Source: Natronospirillum operosum (lineage in GTDB: Bacteria > Pseudomonadota > Gammaproteobacteria > Pseudomonadales > Natronospirillaceae). Taken from it: a stretch of 64,000 nucleotides of DNA. Positions within the stretch are counted from its first letter, which is position 1, and each line of letters opens with the position of its first letter. This document shows, one piece after another, positions 17,137-26,461 of the stretch. The stretch covers positions 1,322,868 through 1,386,867 of the forward strand of contig NZ_SRMF01000001.1 in NCBI RefSeq assembly GCF_004768465.1, read 5' to 3'. Position numbers and translations under genes: made by a program. The notes beneath the pieces were generated by a model. That model searched no databases, had not been told where the DNA came from, and saw only the letters and a program-made list of their open reading frames with translations.

Positions 17137-17832
17137 TCAGAACGGAAACAGCGGACTGCTGAATACACGGGTCAACCAGCCCTGGCGCGTCGAGTCGGCC
17201 AGCTCGCCGGTACCGCTGTAGGCGATCCGTGCATCCGCAAGCTTGCTGGAGTCGATGGTGTTGTCCAGGTTGATGTCTTCCGGCCGAATCAGGCCGGTCA
17301 CCCGCAGGTACTCTTCGCCCCGGGTCAGGGTAATCCACTTCTCGCCCCGTACCCGCAGCACGCCGTTGGGCAGCACCTCGGAGACGGTGACACTGATGGC
17401 ACCTTCCAGCCGATTGCTCTGGTTGGCGGTGCCACTGCCGTTGAAGCTGCGGTCGCCGTTGATCTGGGCCGACAGCGGGTTGTTCAGTATGGCCAGATCA
17501 TTGCCGCCGATCTGGGGTGTCTGCAGATCCACATTGGACTGCCGGCTGGAGTTGGTCTGGGTCGATTTCTGCGACACCGTACGCTCGTCCAGCATCACGG
17601 TAATCACATCGCCGACCCGGTGTGCGTTCTTGTCACCGAACAGCGCCACCCCGTACCCCTGGGCATAGATGGAGCCGTTGCTCGGCGGCGGCGGCGCAAT
17701 CGATTCGCTCGACACCGGTGCAAAGTCCGGTTCGTCCGGCACTTCGTCGAGACGGAACTCGCCGGTACTGGTGCAGCCGGCCAGCAGCACCAGAGCGGAC
17801 AAATACAACGGGACTGTCTTGTGAATGTTCAT
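17137..17832 (-). CDS. flgH: Flagellar L-ring lipoprotein FlgH
   Basis: 231 residues. The lipobox LLAGC places the modified cysteine about 20 residues from the start, consistent with an outer-membrane lipoprotein. Conserved features include LFGDKNAHRVGDVITVMLDE and VRGEKWITLTRGEEYLRVTG, then LIRPEDI. ATG 17832 is chosen because it directly precedes the signal peptide; an upstream in-frame start would read through the GTAGACAG repeat region. Confidence 0.96.
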   Translation of the reverse strand: MNIHKTVPLYLSALVLLAGCTSTGEFRLDEVPDEPDFAPVSSESIAPPPPSNGSIYAQGYGVALFGDKNAHRVGDVITVMLDERTVSQKSTQTNSSRQSNVDLQTPQIGGNDLAILNNPLSAQINGDRSFNGSGTANQSNRLEGAISVTVSEVLPNGVLRVRGEKWITLTRGEEYLRVTGLIRPEDINLDNTIDSSKLADARIAYSGTGELADSTRQGWLTRVFSSPLFPF

Positions 17833-17850
17833 GTGGCTGTCCTCTGCTTG

Positions 17851-17956
17851 GTAGTAGACAGTAAACGGTCGACAGTCGACAGAAGGAGCGGATCTACAGC
17901 GCTGAACAGGCTGTGTATTCACTGTCTACTGTCATCTGTCTACCGTCTACTCTCCG
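17851..17956. repeat. GTAGACAG / CTGTCTAC inverted repeat pair between flgG and flgH
   Basis: The left side (17851-17882) reads GTAGTAGACAGTAAACGG and then GTCGACAG motifs. The right side (about 17920-17953) carries CTGTCTACTGTCATCTGTC, that is, the same words inverted. A closely related and longer set occurs at 43484-43719. The termini again read GTAG...CTAC. Confidence 0.7.
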
Positions 17957-17960
17957 CCAA

Positions 17961-18746
17961 TTACATATTCTGCGTTATCGCGCCGAGCATCTGATCCGAG
18001 GTGCTGACCACCTTGGAATTCATTTCATAGGCCCGCTGGGTGGAAATCATGTCCACCATCTCTTCCACAATGGCTACGTTGGAAGTTTCCAGGGCGCCCT
18101 GAATGATGGAGCCAAAGCCGTCCAGTGACGGAATGCCGGCTTCGGGGGCACCCGAGGCGGCCGTTTCCCGGAACAGGTTGTTACCGATGGCTTCCAGGCC
18201 AGCCGGATTGATGAAGTCGATCACTTCGATCTGGCCGATGTCGATCGGGTCGTTGTCACCGGCAAAGGTGGCGGTGACGATGCCGTCTTCACCAATGGTG
18301 ACGCTGTTGGCCTGCTCCGGCACGATAATGCCCGGATCCAGCAGATAGCCGCTGGCGGTGACGATTTCCCCGTCCGCATTGATGTGGAAGGTGCCATCCC
18401 GGGTATAGGCGAAATCACCGTCCGGCGTCAGGATGGGAAAGAACCCGCGGCCGTTGATGGCCAGGTCCAGCGGGTTCTCGGTCACTTCCAGGTCACCCTG
18501 GGTGAACTCCTTCTGCGTGCCGACAATGCGCACACCGGTACCCAACTGCAGGCCCGAAGGTAACTGGGCGTTTTCGGCGTTCTGCGCACCGGGTTGCCGC
18601 TGGATCTGGTAGATCAGATCCTGGAACACCGCACGGTCTTTCTTGAAACCCGTGGTGCTGACGTTGGCCAGGTTGTTGGAGATGGTGGACAGGTTCTTGT
18701 CCTGTGCTTCCAGCCCCGTTTTGCTGACCCAGAGTGCTTTCATCAT
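17961..18746 (-). CDS. flgG: Flagellar distal rod protein FlgG
   Basis: 261 residues, the standard FlgG length, beginning MKALWVSKTGLEAQDKNLS and containing ISNNLANVSTTGFKKDRAVF and, at the C terminus, EMVDMISTQRAYEMNSKVVS. FlgG forms the distal rod across the periplasm and outer membrane. Tandem ATG codons at the start make either one possible. Confidence 0.97.
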   Translation of the reverse strand: MMKALWVSKTGLEAQDKNLSTISNNLANVSTTGFKKDRAVFQDLIYQIQRQPGAQNAENAQLPSGLQLGTGVRIVGTQKEFTQGDLEVTENPLDLAINGRGFFPILTPDGDFAYTRDGTFHINADGEIVTASGYLLDPGIIVPEQANSVTIGEDGIVTATFAGDNDPIDIGQIEVIDFINPAGLEAIGNNLFRETAASGAPEAGIPSLDGFGSIIQGALETSNVAIVEEMVDMISTQRAYEMNSKVVSTSDQMLGAITQNM

Positions 18747-18810
18747 GGCGTTATGCTCCCGTTACCCCTTGGGGTGACGCTGTGGGGTCTGGTGACCCGA
18801 GTTGATCCTG

Positions 18811-19554
18811 TTAACTCATCCGCATCAGAGTGGTCGACGACTCGGTCATCCGCTCTGCCGATTTCATCATCTTGATCTGCATTTCGAACTGCCGGCTCAG
18901 GGCCAGGATGCCGATCATCTCGCTGGCCGCATTGACGTTGGAGCCCTCGCGGAAACCGGACAACACCTGTACCACCGGGTCATTGGGCAGAATCTCGTCG
19001 CCCTCGGTCGGCCGGAACAGACCATCGGTGCCCTTCTGCATGTTCTGCAGGTCCGGGTTGACCAGCTTGAACGCATCCACTTCCACAAATTCTTCGGCGC
19101 CGCCGCCCAGGGGTCGGATGCCGATAACACCATCCTCACCGATATTGACGCGCTCGAATTCGGGCAATACCAGCGGACCGCCTTCGCCGACCACCTGCAG
19201 GCCATCACCATTGATGACTTCGCCGGCCGGTGTGACCATCAGGTCGCCGCGGCGGGTATAGGCTTCTTCGCCATTCTGGTCGATAACGGCGAAGAAGCCG
19301 TCACCAGCAATGGCCACATCCAGATCGCGCCCGGTGGAGATCATGGGCCCGTCATTGAAGTCGGTGGCAGGCCGCTCGGTCATGGCATAGGCCCGCGATG
19401 GATAGAACTCGCCGAATACCGGCATGGAGCGGGCCTGCGCCCAGTCTGCCCGGAAACCGGTGGTATCCACGTTGGCCAGGTTGTTGGAATGCGAGGCCTG
19501 GGCCAGGGTGTTGTGCTTGGCACCCGTCATGGCGATGTATAGAGCGCGATCCAT
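18811..19554 (-). CDS. flgF: Flagellar proximal rod protein FlgF
   Basis: 247 residues beginning MDRALYIAMTGAKHNTLAQA and carrying the rod motif SNNLANVDTTGFRADWAQ. The C terminus (MIGILALSRQFEMQIKMMKS) is canonical. ATG 19554 is used; the upstream in-frame extension is not conserved. It is the first gene after the flgE terminator and is preceded by a sigma-54-like promoter, so flgF begins a second transcription unit. Confidence 0.96.
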   Translation of the reverse strand: MDRALYIAMTGAKHNTLAQASHSNNLANVDTTGFRADWAQARSMPVFGEFYPSRAYAMTERPATDFNDGPMISTGRDLDVAIAGDGFFAVIDQNGEEAYTRRGDLMVTPAGEVINGDGLQVVGEGGPLVLPEFERVNIGEDGVIGIRPLGGGAEEFVEVDAFKLVNPDLQNMQKGTDGLFRPTEGDEILPNDPVVQVLSGFREGSNVNAASEMIGILALSRQFEMQIKMMKSAERMTESSTTLMRMS

Positions 19555-19642
19555 GGTCGTCCTCTCGTCTGTCTCGGTGTAAAGCCGTCCATGCAATGCA
19601 TGGCGATCTGCGTCGCGTGCTCAGGGGACCTGTGTCACCTGA

Positions 19643-19665
19643 TCGGGACTTGCGTCCCTCGCTAC
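19643..19665 (-). repeat. Single GTAG REP hairpin in the flgF leader
   Basis: Read on the minus strand: GTAGCGAG, then stem GGGAC with loop GCAA and GTCCC. It lies between the sigma-54-like promoter (19687-19703) and the flgF start, so it would be inside the 5' untranslated region. The 320-base gap 19555-19874 contains this repeat, the promoter and the flgE terminator. Confidence 0.8.
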
Positions 19666-19686
19666 AGGGCTCTCTACATTGGTTAT

Positions 19687-19703
19687 TGCGAGGATCGTGC
19701 CAA
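19687..19703 (-). promoter_or_regulatory. Sigma-54 promoter candidate for flgF operon
   Basis: On the minus strand TTGGCACGATCCTCGCA has GG at -24 and GC at -12 with correct 10-base spacing, and only one base off the extended consensus (TCGC for TTGC). It lies 135 bases before flgF and just beyond the flgE terminator. In Pseudomonas the flgF operon is RpoN-dependent, which agrees. Confidence 0.7.
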
Positions 19704-19712
19704 CTCTCAGAC

Positions 19713-19740
19713 AAAGAAAAACCGCCCGGAACGGGCGGTT
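19713..19740 (-). terminator. Rho-independent terminator after flgE
   Basis: Minus-strand hairpin ACCGCCCG/CGGGCGGT with a 3-base loop, followed by TTTTTCTTT. It separates the flgB-flgE unit from flgF onward. Confidence 0.85.
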
Positions 19741-19874
19741 TGAGGGTGTTGCCGCCGCTGAGGCGGCAAGGAGCGGCAAGCCGGTCTGCCGGTTGCGGCA
19801 AGGCGGCTTACCGCTCGGAGAGTGCCACCGGCGCCGGCGCGGCATTGCAGGCTTCGGCGGCACTCTCAGCGGAG

Positions 19875-22800
19875 TTAGCGCAGGTTGATAATGGTCTGCG
19901 TCACCGCGTTGGTGGTCTCTATGGTCTTCGCGCTGGCCTGATAGTTGCGCTGCGCGATGATCAGGTTCACCAACTGCTCCGACAGGTCGACATTGGAATC
20001 TTCCAGCGAAGACGATTTGATATTGCCCAGTACCCCTGTACCCGCCGAGCTTATGGTGACACTGCCCGAGTCGGCTGTTTCCGTCCACTCGGTAAAGCCC
20101 GAGGGATCCAGCCCTTCCGGGTTGCGGAAGTTGGCCAGGGCCACCTGACCCAGCTTCTGGTTTTCCCCGTTGGTGTAACGGGCAAAGATGAAGCCTTCAT
20201 CATCGACACTGATATCCCGCAGGCGGCCGGACGCATAACCATCCTGCTGGAAGTCGTTGCGCGCGAACGAACCACCGTACTGCGTGGTGTCACGGAAGTT
20301 GATCTCGAAGTTGGAGGTGACGTTGGGGTCTCCCAGCGGCAGACGTCCGCCTTCGGCTGAGGTCTGCGGAGGATAGGCACCGGTAGGATTACCTTCCTCA
20401 TTGCGCGGAATCCAGTTCGAAATCAGCCAGTCACCGGAAGCGTCCTCATCCAGGGTACCGTCCGGGGAGAAGAACATGGTGAAACTGGCCTGCGTCGGTT
20501 CCTGGTTCTCGGGGAACGGCAGGTCGGGATCCGGCTCGCCAATATCACGCCCATCGATCTGCGCATAGACGGTCCAGGAGTTCAGGTCCTGCGGGCGATC
20601 CGGATCATCCGGGTCCTTCACGAAGAAGAGATCCAACTGGTGCGATGTACCCAGCGAGTCATAGACGGTGATCGAACCACGCTCGTTGTAGGTCTCCGAA
20701 TCCTGCGGATCAAACCGGTTGATCACATAGTCTTCGAAATCATCGCTGGTCAGACCATTGAACAGGCCGGTTACCCTGGGGTCCGGCTGCCGCATGGTCA
20801 CACCCTCATTGAGGATGATCTCGACCGTGCCACCGACGCGGGCAGTGTTTTCCGCATCCTCGGTACCACCCAGCGTGATCGGTGAGGTGTTGGTCTCACC
20901 CAGCAGGGTCAGGCGGTCTGCGGTGCGGGGTGACTCGACCTCGACCGTGATATCAGCACCTGAGGCCGAGCGCAGTACCAGGTCTCCGGCGTCATTCACT
21001 GAAGCCGTGATACCGCGCAGTGTACTCTGCTGGTACTGGTTGATCTCTGACACCATGTTCTGGAAAGTGTTGGCTTCGATCACCTGGTCATTGATGAAGA
21101 TATTCATGTTGCCGGCGTTGACATAGTCATCGGCCAGGAACTTGAGCTCCGTGGTGGCCGACGCCCGCACTCCGGGCTGATCGGTCAGACGATTGGCGAT
21201 CTGGGCAGCCGACAGGTTGGCATCCAGCGTTATGGTACGCTCCTCGCCATCAGCGTCCTGCAGAATAAAGGTCTGCTCCGGATAACCATTGGTCACCTTG
21301 GGCTGGCCCAGTTCCAGATACTCGTTGTTGAACCGGTCTATCTGCAGCAGTGCATTGATTTCGGCCAGGGTAATGTCTTCACCCGGGGCACGCACATCGG
21401 ACAGACTGATTTGCGACGGCTCACCATCCTGCGTGGCCACGAACTGCAGCTGCTTGGTGCCGTCATCATTCACCTGCACACGGGCACGGACGCCAATGAA
21501 GTCCTCTTCCGGCACATCCGCCAGTTCGCGGTTGATGGCCTGCGCCAGCTGTTCAATGCTGCGGATATTCTCGTCCAGTTCAATGCGTACCGAACCTGAG
21601 CGGTTGTCGTCATCCGGCTCCGGTACGGTCAGGTTGATGCGGAACGAGGTGCGGCGATCGACCGGGTCGATGGCCTCCGGTTCGCTCTGCGATTCGTGAC
21701 CGATGGCTTCCATGGAAGCGGAGTTCCCCGATACTTCCAGCGTATTCGGGAAACCACCCACTTCGGTCAGTCGGAAGCCGATACGGTCATTGACCAGATA
21801 GGCTTCCACTCTGCCGAACAGCGAGGCATTGCCCTGAATCTGGTTGTTGAGAGCCTCCACCACTGCTTCCGGGCTGTCGTAATCGCCGGCCGGAATCAGC
21901 ACCGTGCCGGAGCCGGGGTTGTCTCCACCCACGGCAATGTCGATTTCGTTGTTGGCCGGTTCATCCTGCACACCCAGTACCTGGGTGGGCTGTGGGTTGC
22001 TGTTGGTGGTCAGACCCAGATTATCGGCCGTAATGGCATCACTGCTGCCATTGTCATTGACGATAATGGGATCCGGGCCGTTGTTGGCGTTGGTAAAGCG
22101 CAACCGGTTGGACGAATCCAGGCCGGCGCTGACCTGCCCGTTCAACTGCGCCGAGGCATTGATCTGGGAGTTGATGGCACTGACCAGGCCCGCCGCCGAC
22201 GTGAAGCCACCGGTCGGCACATTCACCGAGATGGTATCGACCGTATTGCCACTCTGGATGGACATTTGCAGCGTGCCGGAGCCATCACCAATGGGGGTGG
22301 TCAGGTTCAGCGAACCGGTCAGCCGCGTCGGGTTACCCGGTATGAAGTTGTTGAAGTCCAGCTCTGTCGCGTCGTTACCGATCACCCGAACCGGTGTGCC
22401 TTCGATGGACGTCAGGTCAATGGACCCGCCGTCGGCAAACAGACGGGTGCCGGCGACCGGGCTGGTGACTGTCGGCGCATCCGGAGCCGGGTCATTGACA
22501 TCCATGCCGAGCAGCGAAGCCACCGAGCCGACGTTGTCGGTCATGCCCAGGATGGCGGTGCCGTCACTGCCGAAGGGTCCGTCCGCAATCAGACGCAGGC
22601 GACCCGGGTTGTCCGGTGCCTCTTCAAGACGCACCCGCCCTGCCAGTGAAGGGTTGTTGCGAATGGCCGTCTGAAATGAGTCGATCAACTGCGTCATGTT
22701 GTTGATGGTGCGATCACTCGGGAACGGCTCGATGGTCTCGGTTACCGGGTCACCATTGTTGATATTCGGTCCCTGCAGCGAGATATCAACCGTTCCCGGT

Positions 22801-24596
22801 GAGCTCGGCGGCAACTGACTGAAGATCGAGGGCGAGATGGTGCCACCAACCAGGTTCAGGGTGTCGGCAATCTGGCTGCCGCCCTGATCATTGATCGAGG
22901 TGATGCGGGTGCCAGTGGTGGACAGCAGTTGCAGTACACCTTCCTGATCCGGATCTTCCTGAATCTGCACGCGACCACCCAGAATGGAGTTGGCGTCCAG
23001 GGCGCTCTGGAAGGCATCGATCAGTGAATCCAGAGAAGTAAAGTTGGCCCCGCTGGCGAACGGCTGCAACTGCACGGTAGTGGGTGTGCCGTTGTTGATG
23101 TTCGGATCCTGCACCTGAATCTGGATGGTGTCGGTCGGGTTCGGGATGGCCTGGAAGATGCGTTCGTTCTGCGAGCCATTGGTGATGTTGAGCTGGCTGC
23201 CTATGGTGCCCGCGCTGTCCTGAATATTCAGGATACGGAAGCGATTGTCCGCCGCATCAGCCGAGACGATTTCAATACCGCCGCCACCGAATGGATCCTC
23301 CTGCACGATCAGGTCACCAGCTGCGTAGTCGCCGCCGAACAGCGCGCCACCCTGCGCATCCAGTTCGTCCTGCAGGTAGTCGATCAGTTCCTGCCGGGTG
23401 GCAAAGTTCTGGTTGCCGGCGCCGGTGAAGTCGATGTCGAAGGTCTCATCACTGTCGTCATCGGTATCCCGAACGGTCACCTGGACAATATCGGCACCTG
23501 CATCAGCATCATTCAGCAGCAGGCGGGTATCCGGGGCGTAATCCGGGTCGCCGGCACCATCCAGCAGACCCAGGTTGAAGCCCAGTGTGCCGGTGTCTTC
23601 GGCCACTTCATTGATGATGGTGCCATCGGTGCTGTACAGCTCCAGGTTGCCGCCGACATTGCGTACCAGCACATTGCCCTGCAGCGAAGTACCATTGATG
23701 GCGGTCTGCAGATCTGCTGCCAGGTCATCCGGGTCGGTCGAGTAGTTCGACAGCGGGCCGACAGCAACGCTTTCCGTGGTGCCGTCCGGGCGTTCCACTT
23801 CGATGATGATGCTGTCATCGGTGTTGTCGGCGGTCAGGTCTGCGGCGTTGTTGGCCAGAATGGCATTGATCTCGGGTGTTGGCCCGGTCGAATAGACGTA
23901 GGACAACGGCAGTTCGTCGGTACCGGTGTAGCGATCAGCCACATTGACCGAGCCCAGCATCTGGGCAGCGGTGCCCTCAGTCAGCGGTGGCCCGATGGTC
24001 GACAGCTTGGAAGCAGTCGCTTCCGGTGCACCGGTCTGCACCTGGCCGATGGCCAGGCCATTGGTGCGGGTAATGCTGCCGAGCTGCTGCAGTACCGGCG
24101 CCCCGGCCGGCACATTCACCCCGGCATCCACTTTCTGCGTGGCACGCGGTGGCTGCGCGGCCTGGTCAATGCGAATATCGCCCAGAATGCCGTCTGCTGT
24201 GCCGCGGTTGGTAATACCGAAGCCCTGCAGGCGAGCATCCTGATTGTTGACGATATACCCCTGATCATTGATGCCAAAAATACCACTGCGGGTATAGGTG
24301 GTCTTGACCCCGGGGTAATCCATGATGAAGAAGCCGGTGCCGTCAATGGCCATGTCCAGGGCGTTGCCGGTCTGGCTGATATTGCCCTGGGTAAACTTCT
24401 GACCGATTTCGGCGACGCGCACGCCACCCCCGATCGGCGAACGCCCCATGCCCAGAATGCTCTGGGTATAGGCATCTCCGAACTCCGCACGACTGAGCTT
24501 GAAGCCCGTAGTGGAGGCGTTGGCGATGTTGTTGCCGGTGACCTTGAGGTCCTGATTGGCGGCGCTGACGCCGCTTAAGCCTGTACCGAATGCCAT
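19875..24596 (-). CDS. flgE: Giant flagellar hook protein FlgE (1573 aa)
   Basis: FlgE is usually about 400-470 residues; this one has 1573. The ends are canonical: residues 1-150 (MAFGTGLSGVSAANQDLKVT, GNNIANASTTGFKLSRAEFG) and residues 1300-1573 (ERGSITVYDSLGTSHQLDLF; QLVNLIIAQRNYQASAKTIE). Between about 255 and 1265 lie roughly eight modules of 85-125 residues, at about 262-345, 369-470, 489-583, 600-697, 774-862, 884-967, 985-1088 and 1109-1233. Most have a beta strand, a helix containing an INxxI-like segment (LVSAINSQINASAQLNGQV), and a closing beta pair, resembling the flagellin hook IN motif. Modules 3 and 4 are clearly duplicated (DPNINNG versus GPNINNG). The sequence is strongly acidic. 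One intact frame, no stop or frameshift. Expected to be exported and form the hook with large surface projections. Confidence 0.93.
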   Translation of the reverse strand: MAFGTGLSGVSAANQDLKVTGNNIANASTTGFKLSRAEFGDAYTQSILGMGRSPIGGGVRVAEIGQKFTQGNISQTGNALDMAIDGTGFFIMDYPGVKTTYTRSGIFGINDQGYIVNNQDARLQGFGITNRGTADGILGDIRIDQAAQPPRATQKVDAGVNVPAGAPVLQQLGSITRTNGLAIGQVQTGAPEATASKLSTIGPPLTEGTAAQMLGSVNVADRYTGTDELPLSYVYSTGPTPEINAILANNAADLTADNTDDSIIIEVERPDGTTESVAVGPLSNYSTDPDDLAADLQTAINGTSLQGNVLVRNVGGNLELYSTDGTIINEVAEDTGTLGFNLGLLDGAGDPDYAPDTRLLLNDADAGADIVQVTVRDTDDDSDETFDIDFTGAGNQNFATRQELIDYLQDELDAQGGALFGGDYAAGDLIVQEDPFGGGGIEIVSADAADNRFRILNIQDSAGTIGSQLNITNGSQNERIFQAIPNPTDTIQIQVQDPNINNGTPTTVQLQPFASGANFTSLDSLIDAFQSALDANSILGGRVQIQEDPDQEGVLQLLSTTGTRITSINDQGGSQIADTLNLVGGTISPSIFSQLPPSSPGTVDISLQGPNINNGDPVTETIEPFPSDRTINNMTQLIDSFQTAIRNNPSLAGRVRLEEAPDNPGRLRLIADGPFGSDGTAILGMTDNVGSVASLLGMDVNDPAPDAPTVTSPVAGTRLFADGGSIDLTSIEGTPVRVIGNDATELDFNNFIPGNPTRLTGSLNLTTPIGDGSGTLQMSIQSGNTVDTISVNVPTGGFTSAAGLVSAINSQINASAQLNGQVSAGLDSSNRLRFTNANNGPDPIIVNDNGSSDAITADNLGLTTNSNPQPTQVLGVQDEPANNEIDIAVGGDNPGSGTVLIPAGDYDSPEAVVEALNNQIQGNASLFGRVEAYLVNDRIGFRLTEVGGFPNTLEVSGNSASMEAIGHESQSEPEAIDPVDRRTSFRINLTVPEPDDDNRSGSVRIELDENIRSIEQLAQAINRELADVPEEDFIGVRARVQVNDDGTKQLQFVATQDGEPSQISLSDVRAPGEDITLAEINALLQIDRFNNEYLELGQPKVTNGYPEQTFILQDADGEERTITLDANLSAAQIANRLTDQPGVRASATTELKFLADDYVNAGNMNIFINDQVIEANTFQNMVSEINQYQQSTLRGITASVNDAGDLVLRSASGADITVEVESPRTADRLTLLGETNTSPITLGGTEDAENTARVGGTVEIILNEGVTMRQPDPRVTGLFNGLTSDDFEDYVINRFDPQDSETYNERGSITVYDSLGTSHQLDLFFVKDPDDPDRPQDLNSWTVYAQIDGRDIGEPDPDLPFPENQEPTQASFTMFFSPDGTLDEDASGDWLISNWIPRNEEGNPTGAYPPQTSAEGGRLPLGDPNVTSNFEINFRDTTQYGGSFARNDFQQDGYASGRLRDISVDDEGFIFARYTNGENQKLGQVALANFRNPEGLDPSGFTEWTETADSGSVTISSAGTGVLGNIKSSSLEDSNVDLSEQLVNLIIAQRNYQASAKTIETTNAVTQTIINLR

Positions 24597-24626
24597 GATA
24601 TTTTCCTCACTTCATGTCGTACCCGA

Positions 24627-25376
24627 TCAGAAGACTTCGTTAATGCGCTTGACCTGATCCAGTGTGGCAGTGTTGCCGTTATTCAGATGGAGCTGTACCC
24701 GGTTGCCGTCGAGTATGGCGACACTCTCGACGCGCGAGCTCATGGACAGATCCATGGCTTCATTCTGTCCCAGGACAGAGCCCTGGAGACTGAAGCGGTA
24801 ACGTCCTTCCGGGTGCGGATAGAGGTTGCCGTCTTCATCCTTCTCGAACTTGTCGTAATCGATGTCCATCATCTCGCCGTTGACTTCGAGATCCAGACCA
24901 TTCCATTTGAACGTCAGTTCACCGTCCGACTGGAAGCCGAGCGGCACGGTTTCTATGGGCTGGCCGGTTTCATCCTCGATACGCAACACCAGATTATCGG
25001 TGCCGGGTTCGATATTGGCCGTGCCGTACACCAGCTCGCCGTAACGCAACATGCTGGTGTCTTCGCCGTCAACTGTTACCGCGCCGCCCACTAGGCTCGA
25101 TGCCTGCAGGGCCTGGCTGGAACGCATGGAGGCCGACAGTGATTCGACACTCTCGGCCATGTTGGTGATGCCCTCTACGGTCGAGAACTGCGCCAACTGG
25201 GCAATGAACTCGCCATTTTCCTTGGGCTCCAGCGGGTTCTGGTTATTCAGCTGCGCAATCATCAGCTTCAGGAACTCGTCTTTCCCCAGTTCCTGGGGAT
25301 CACGGTCTTCCTTCTGCTTGTTGCTGATGGCGTACTGATCCAGTGCGCCACCGGTAATCTGATTGATGTCGGCCAT
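24627..25376 (-). CDS. flgD: Flagellar hook cap protein FlgD
   Basis: 249 residues. The N-terminal signature DEFLKLMIAQLNNQNPLEPK is diagnostic. The C-terminal part has FLIG/Tudor-like beta domains (DNLVLRIEDETGQPIETVPL). FlgD caps the growing hook and is replaced by FlgK. It sits 30 bases before flgE and 13 bases after flgC. Confidence 0.95.
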   Translation of the reverse strand: MADINQITGGALDQYAISNKQKEDRDPQELGKDEFLKLMIAQLNNQNPLEPKENGEFIAQLAQFSTVEGITNMAESVESLSASMRSSQALQASSLVGGAVTVDGEDTSMLRYGELVYGTANIEPGTDNLVLRIEDETGQPIETVPLGFQSDGELTFKWNGLDLEVNGEMMDIDYDKFEKDEDGNLYPHPEGRYRFSLQGSVLGQNEAMDLSMSSRVESVAILDGNRVQLHLNNGNTATLDQVKRINEVF

Positions 25377-25389
25377 GATGGTTTACCTG

Positions 25390-25836
25390 TTATCGACCCA
25401 TGGTCAGGGTCTTCTGGACCATTCCCTTGGTGGTGTTGAAGACTTCCACATTCACTTCGAACGAGCGCGAAGCGGAAATCATGTCGGCCATTTCCTCGAC
25501 CACGTTCACATTGGGGTAGTACACATAACCCTCTTCGTCCGCCATCGGATGCGTCGGGTCATAGCGAATATCCAGCGGGTCCTCTTTCTCCACAATGGCC
25601 GCCACGTTGACACCGCTGCCGGCGTCAGTGATGGTCCGCAACTGGCGAAACTCAGGGTCCCACTGCTGTTTCTGAATCTGCTGGAAAATGGGCTTGCGCG
25701 CGCGATAGGTCTCGTCAATGCTGGAGCTGACACTCTCGGCGTTGGCCAGATTACTGGCCGTGGTATTCAAGCGCACGGACTGGGCATTCATGCCCGAGCC
25801 GGCGATATTGAAAATATTACTGAAAGCCATGATCAT
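25390..25836 (-). CDS. flgC: Flagellar proximal rod protein FlgC
   Basis: 148 residues beginning MIMAFSNIFNIAGSGMNAQS, with SNLANAESVSSS and the C-terminal DMISASRSFEVNVEVFNTTK. Start overlaps the flgB stop by 4 bases (ATGA), indicating translational coupling. Confidence 0.96.
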   Translation of the reverse strand: MIMAFSNIFNIAGSGMNAQSVRLNTTASNLANAESVSSSIDETYRARKPIFQQIQKQQWDPEFRQLRTITDAGSGVNVAAIVEKEDPLDIRYDPTHPMADEEGYVYYPNVNVVEEMADMISASRSFEVNVEVFNTTKGMVQKTLTMGR

Positions 25837-26231
25837 TCACCTCTCAGAGCATTGCGCAGGCCCATGAACTTGCTGTTCAGGAACTCGAAACTGGCGTCAT
25901 AACTGAGCGCATTCTCAGTGAACTGAGCGTGCTCGTAATGGGGGTCGACGGTATTACCGTCGATGGCCGGCTGGTGCGGCACCCGGAAATCCAGCTGCTG
26001 TTCGGCAGTGGCGCGACCTTCCAGGTGACGGGCATTGGTCCGGTTGACGGACAGGCTGCGTCGCTGCTCCACCTCACCGCGCAGCACGGCCTGGAAGTCA
26101 AAGTCACGCGCCTTGAATCCGGGGGTGTCGGAGTTCGCCAGATTGTTGGCCAGCACTTCCGAACGCTCGGCTCTGGTGGTCAGTGCTGTGGGGTGGATAC
26201 CCAGCGAATTGTTGAAACCCAATGCAGACAT
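25833..26231 (-). CDS. flgB: Flagellar proximal rod protein FlgB
   Basis: 132 residues: MSALGFNNSLGIHPTALTTR, then the rod motif ANNLANSDTPGFKARDFDF. FlgB is the most proximal rod subunit. I take ATG 26231, giving the normal family length; an upstream in-frame start would add 38 residues that look non-coding. First gene of the flgBCDE unit. Confidence 0.95.
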   Translation of the reverse strand: MSALGFNNSLGIHPTALTTRAERSEVLANNLANSDTPGFKARDFDFQAVLRGEVEQRRSLSVNRTNARHLEGRATAEQQLDFRVPHQPAIDGNTVDPHYEHAQFTENALSYDASFEFLNSKFMGLRNALRGE

Positions 26232-26301
26232 CACGTCTCTCCTGCCAGCTGTCCCGTCGGTAAAAAACAAGAGTTCGGACGGGAACCTTCGACAAAGACC
26301 A

Positions 26302-26318
26302 TTCAACAACCATGCCAG
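26302..26318 (-). promoter_or_regulatory. Sigma-54 promoter candidate for flgBCDE
   Basis: Minus strand CTGGCATGGTTGTTGAA aligns with YTGGCACGRNNNTTGCW with two mismatches; the -12 reads GA rather than GC. It lies about 70 bases before flgB, in the 230-base gap after cheR. The equivalent Pseudomonas operon is RpoN-dependent. Confidence 0.5.
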
Positions 26319-26461
26319 ACCCGTGAGCCGGGTCGACAATTGCATTCAGGGGAGCGCCAGCGGCAGTGTTACGCGGGGGTCGAGGGGCTGCGCAGACGGC
26401 CAGCCCCAAGTGAAGACAGCACCGGACAGGCAAGAGTTTGCCGGTCGGCAGGCAAGCGGCA

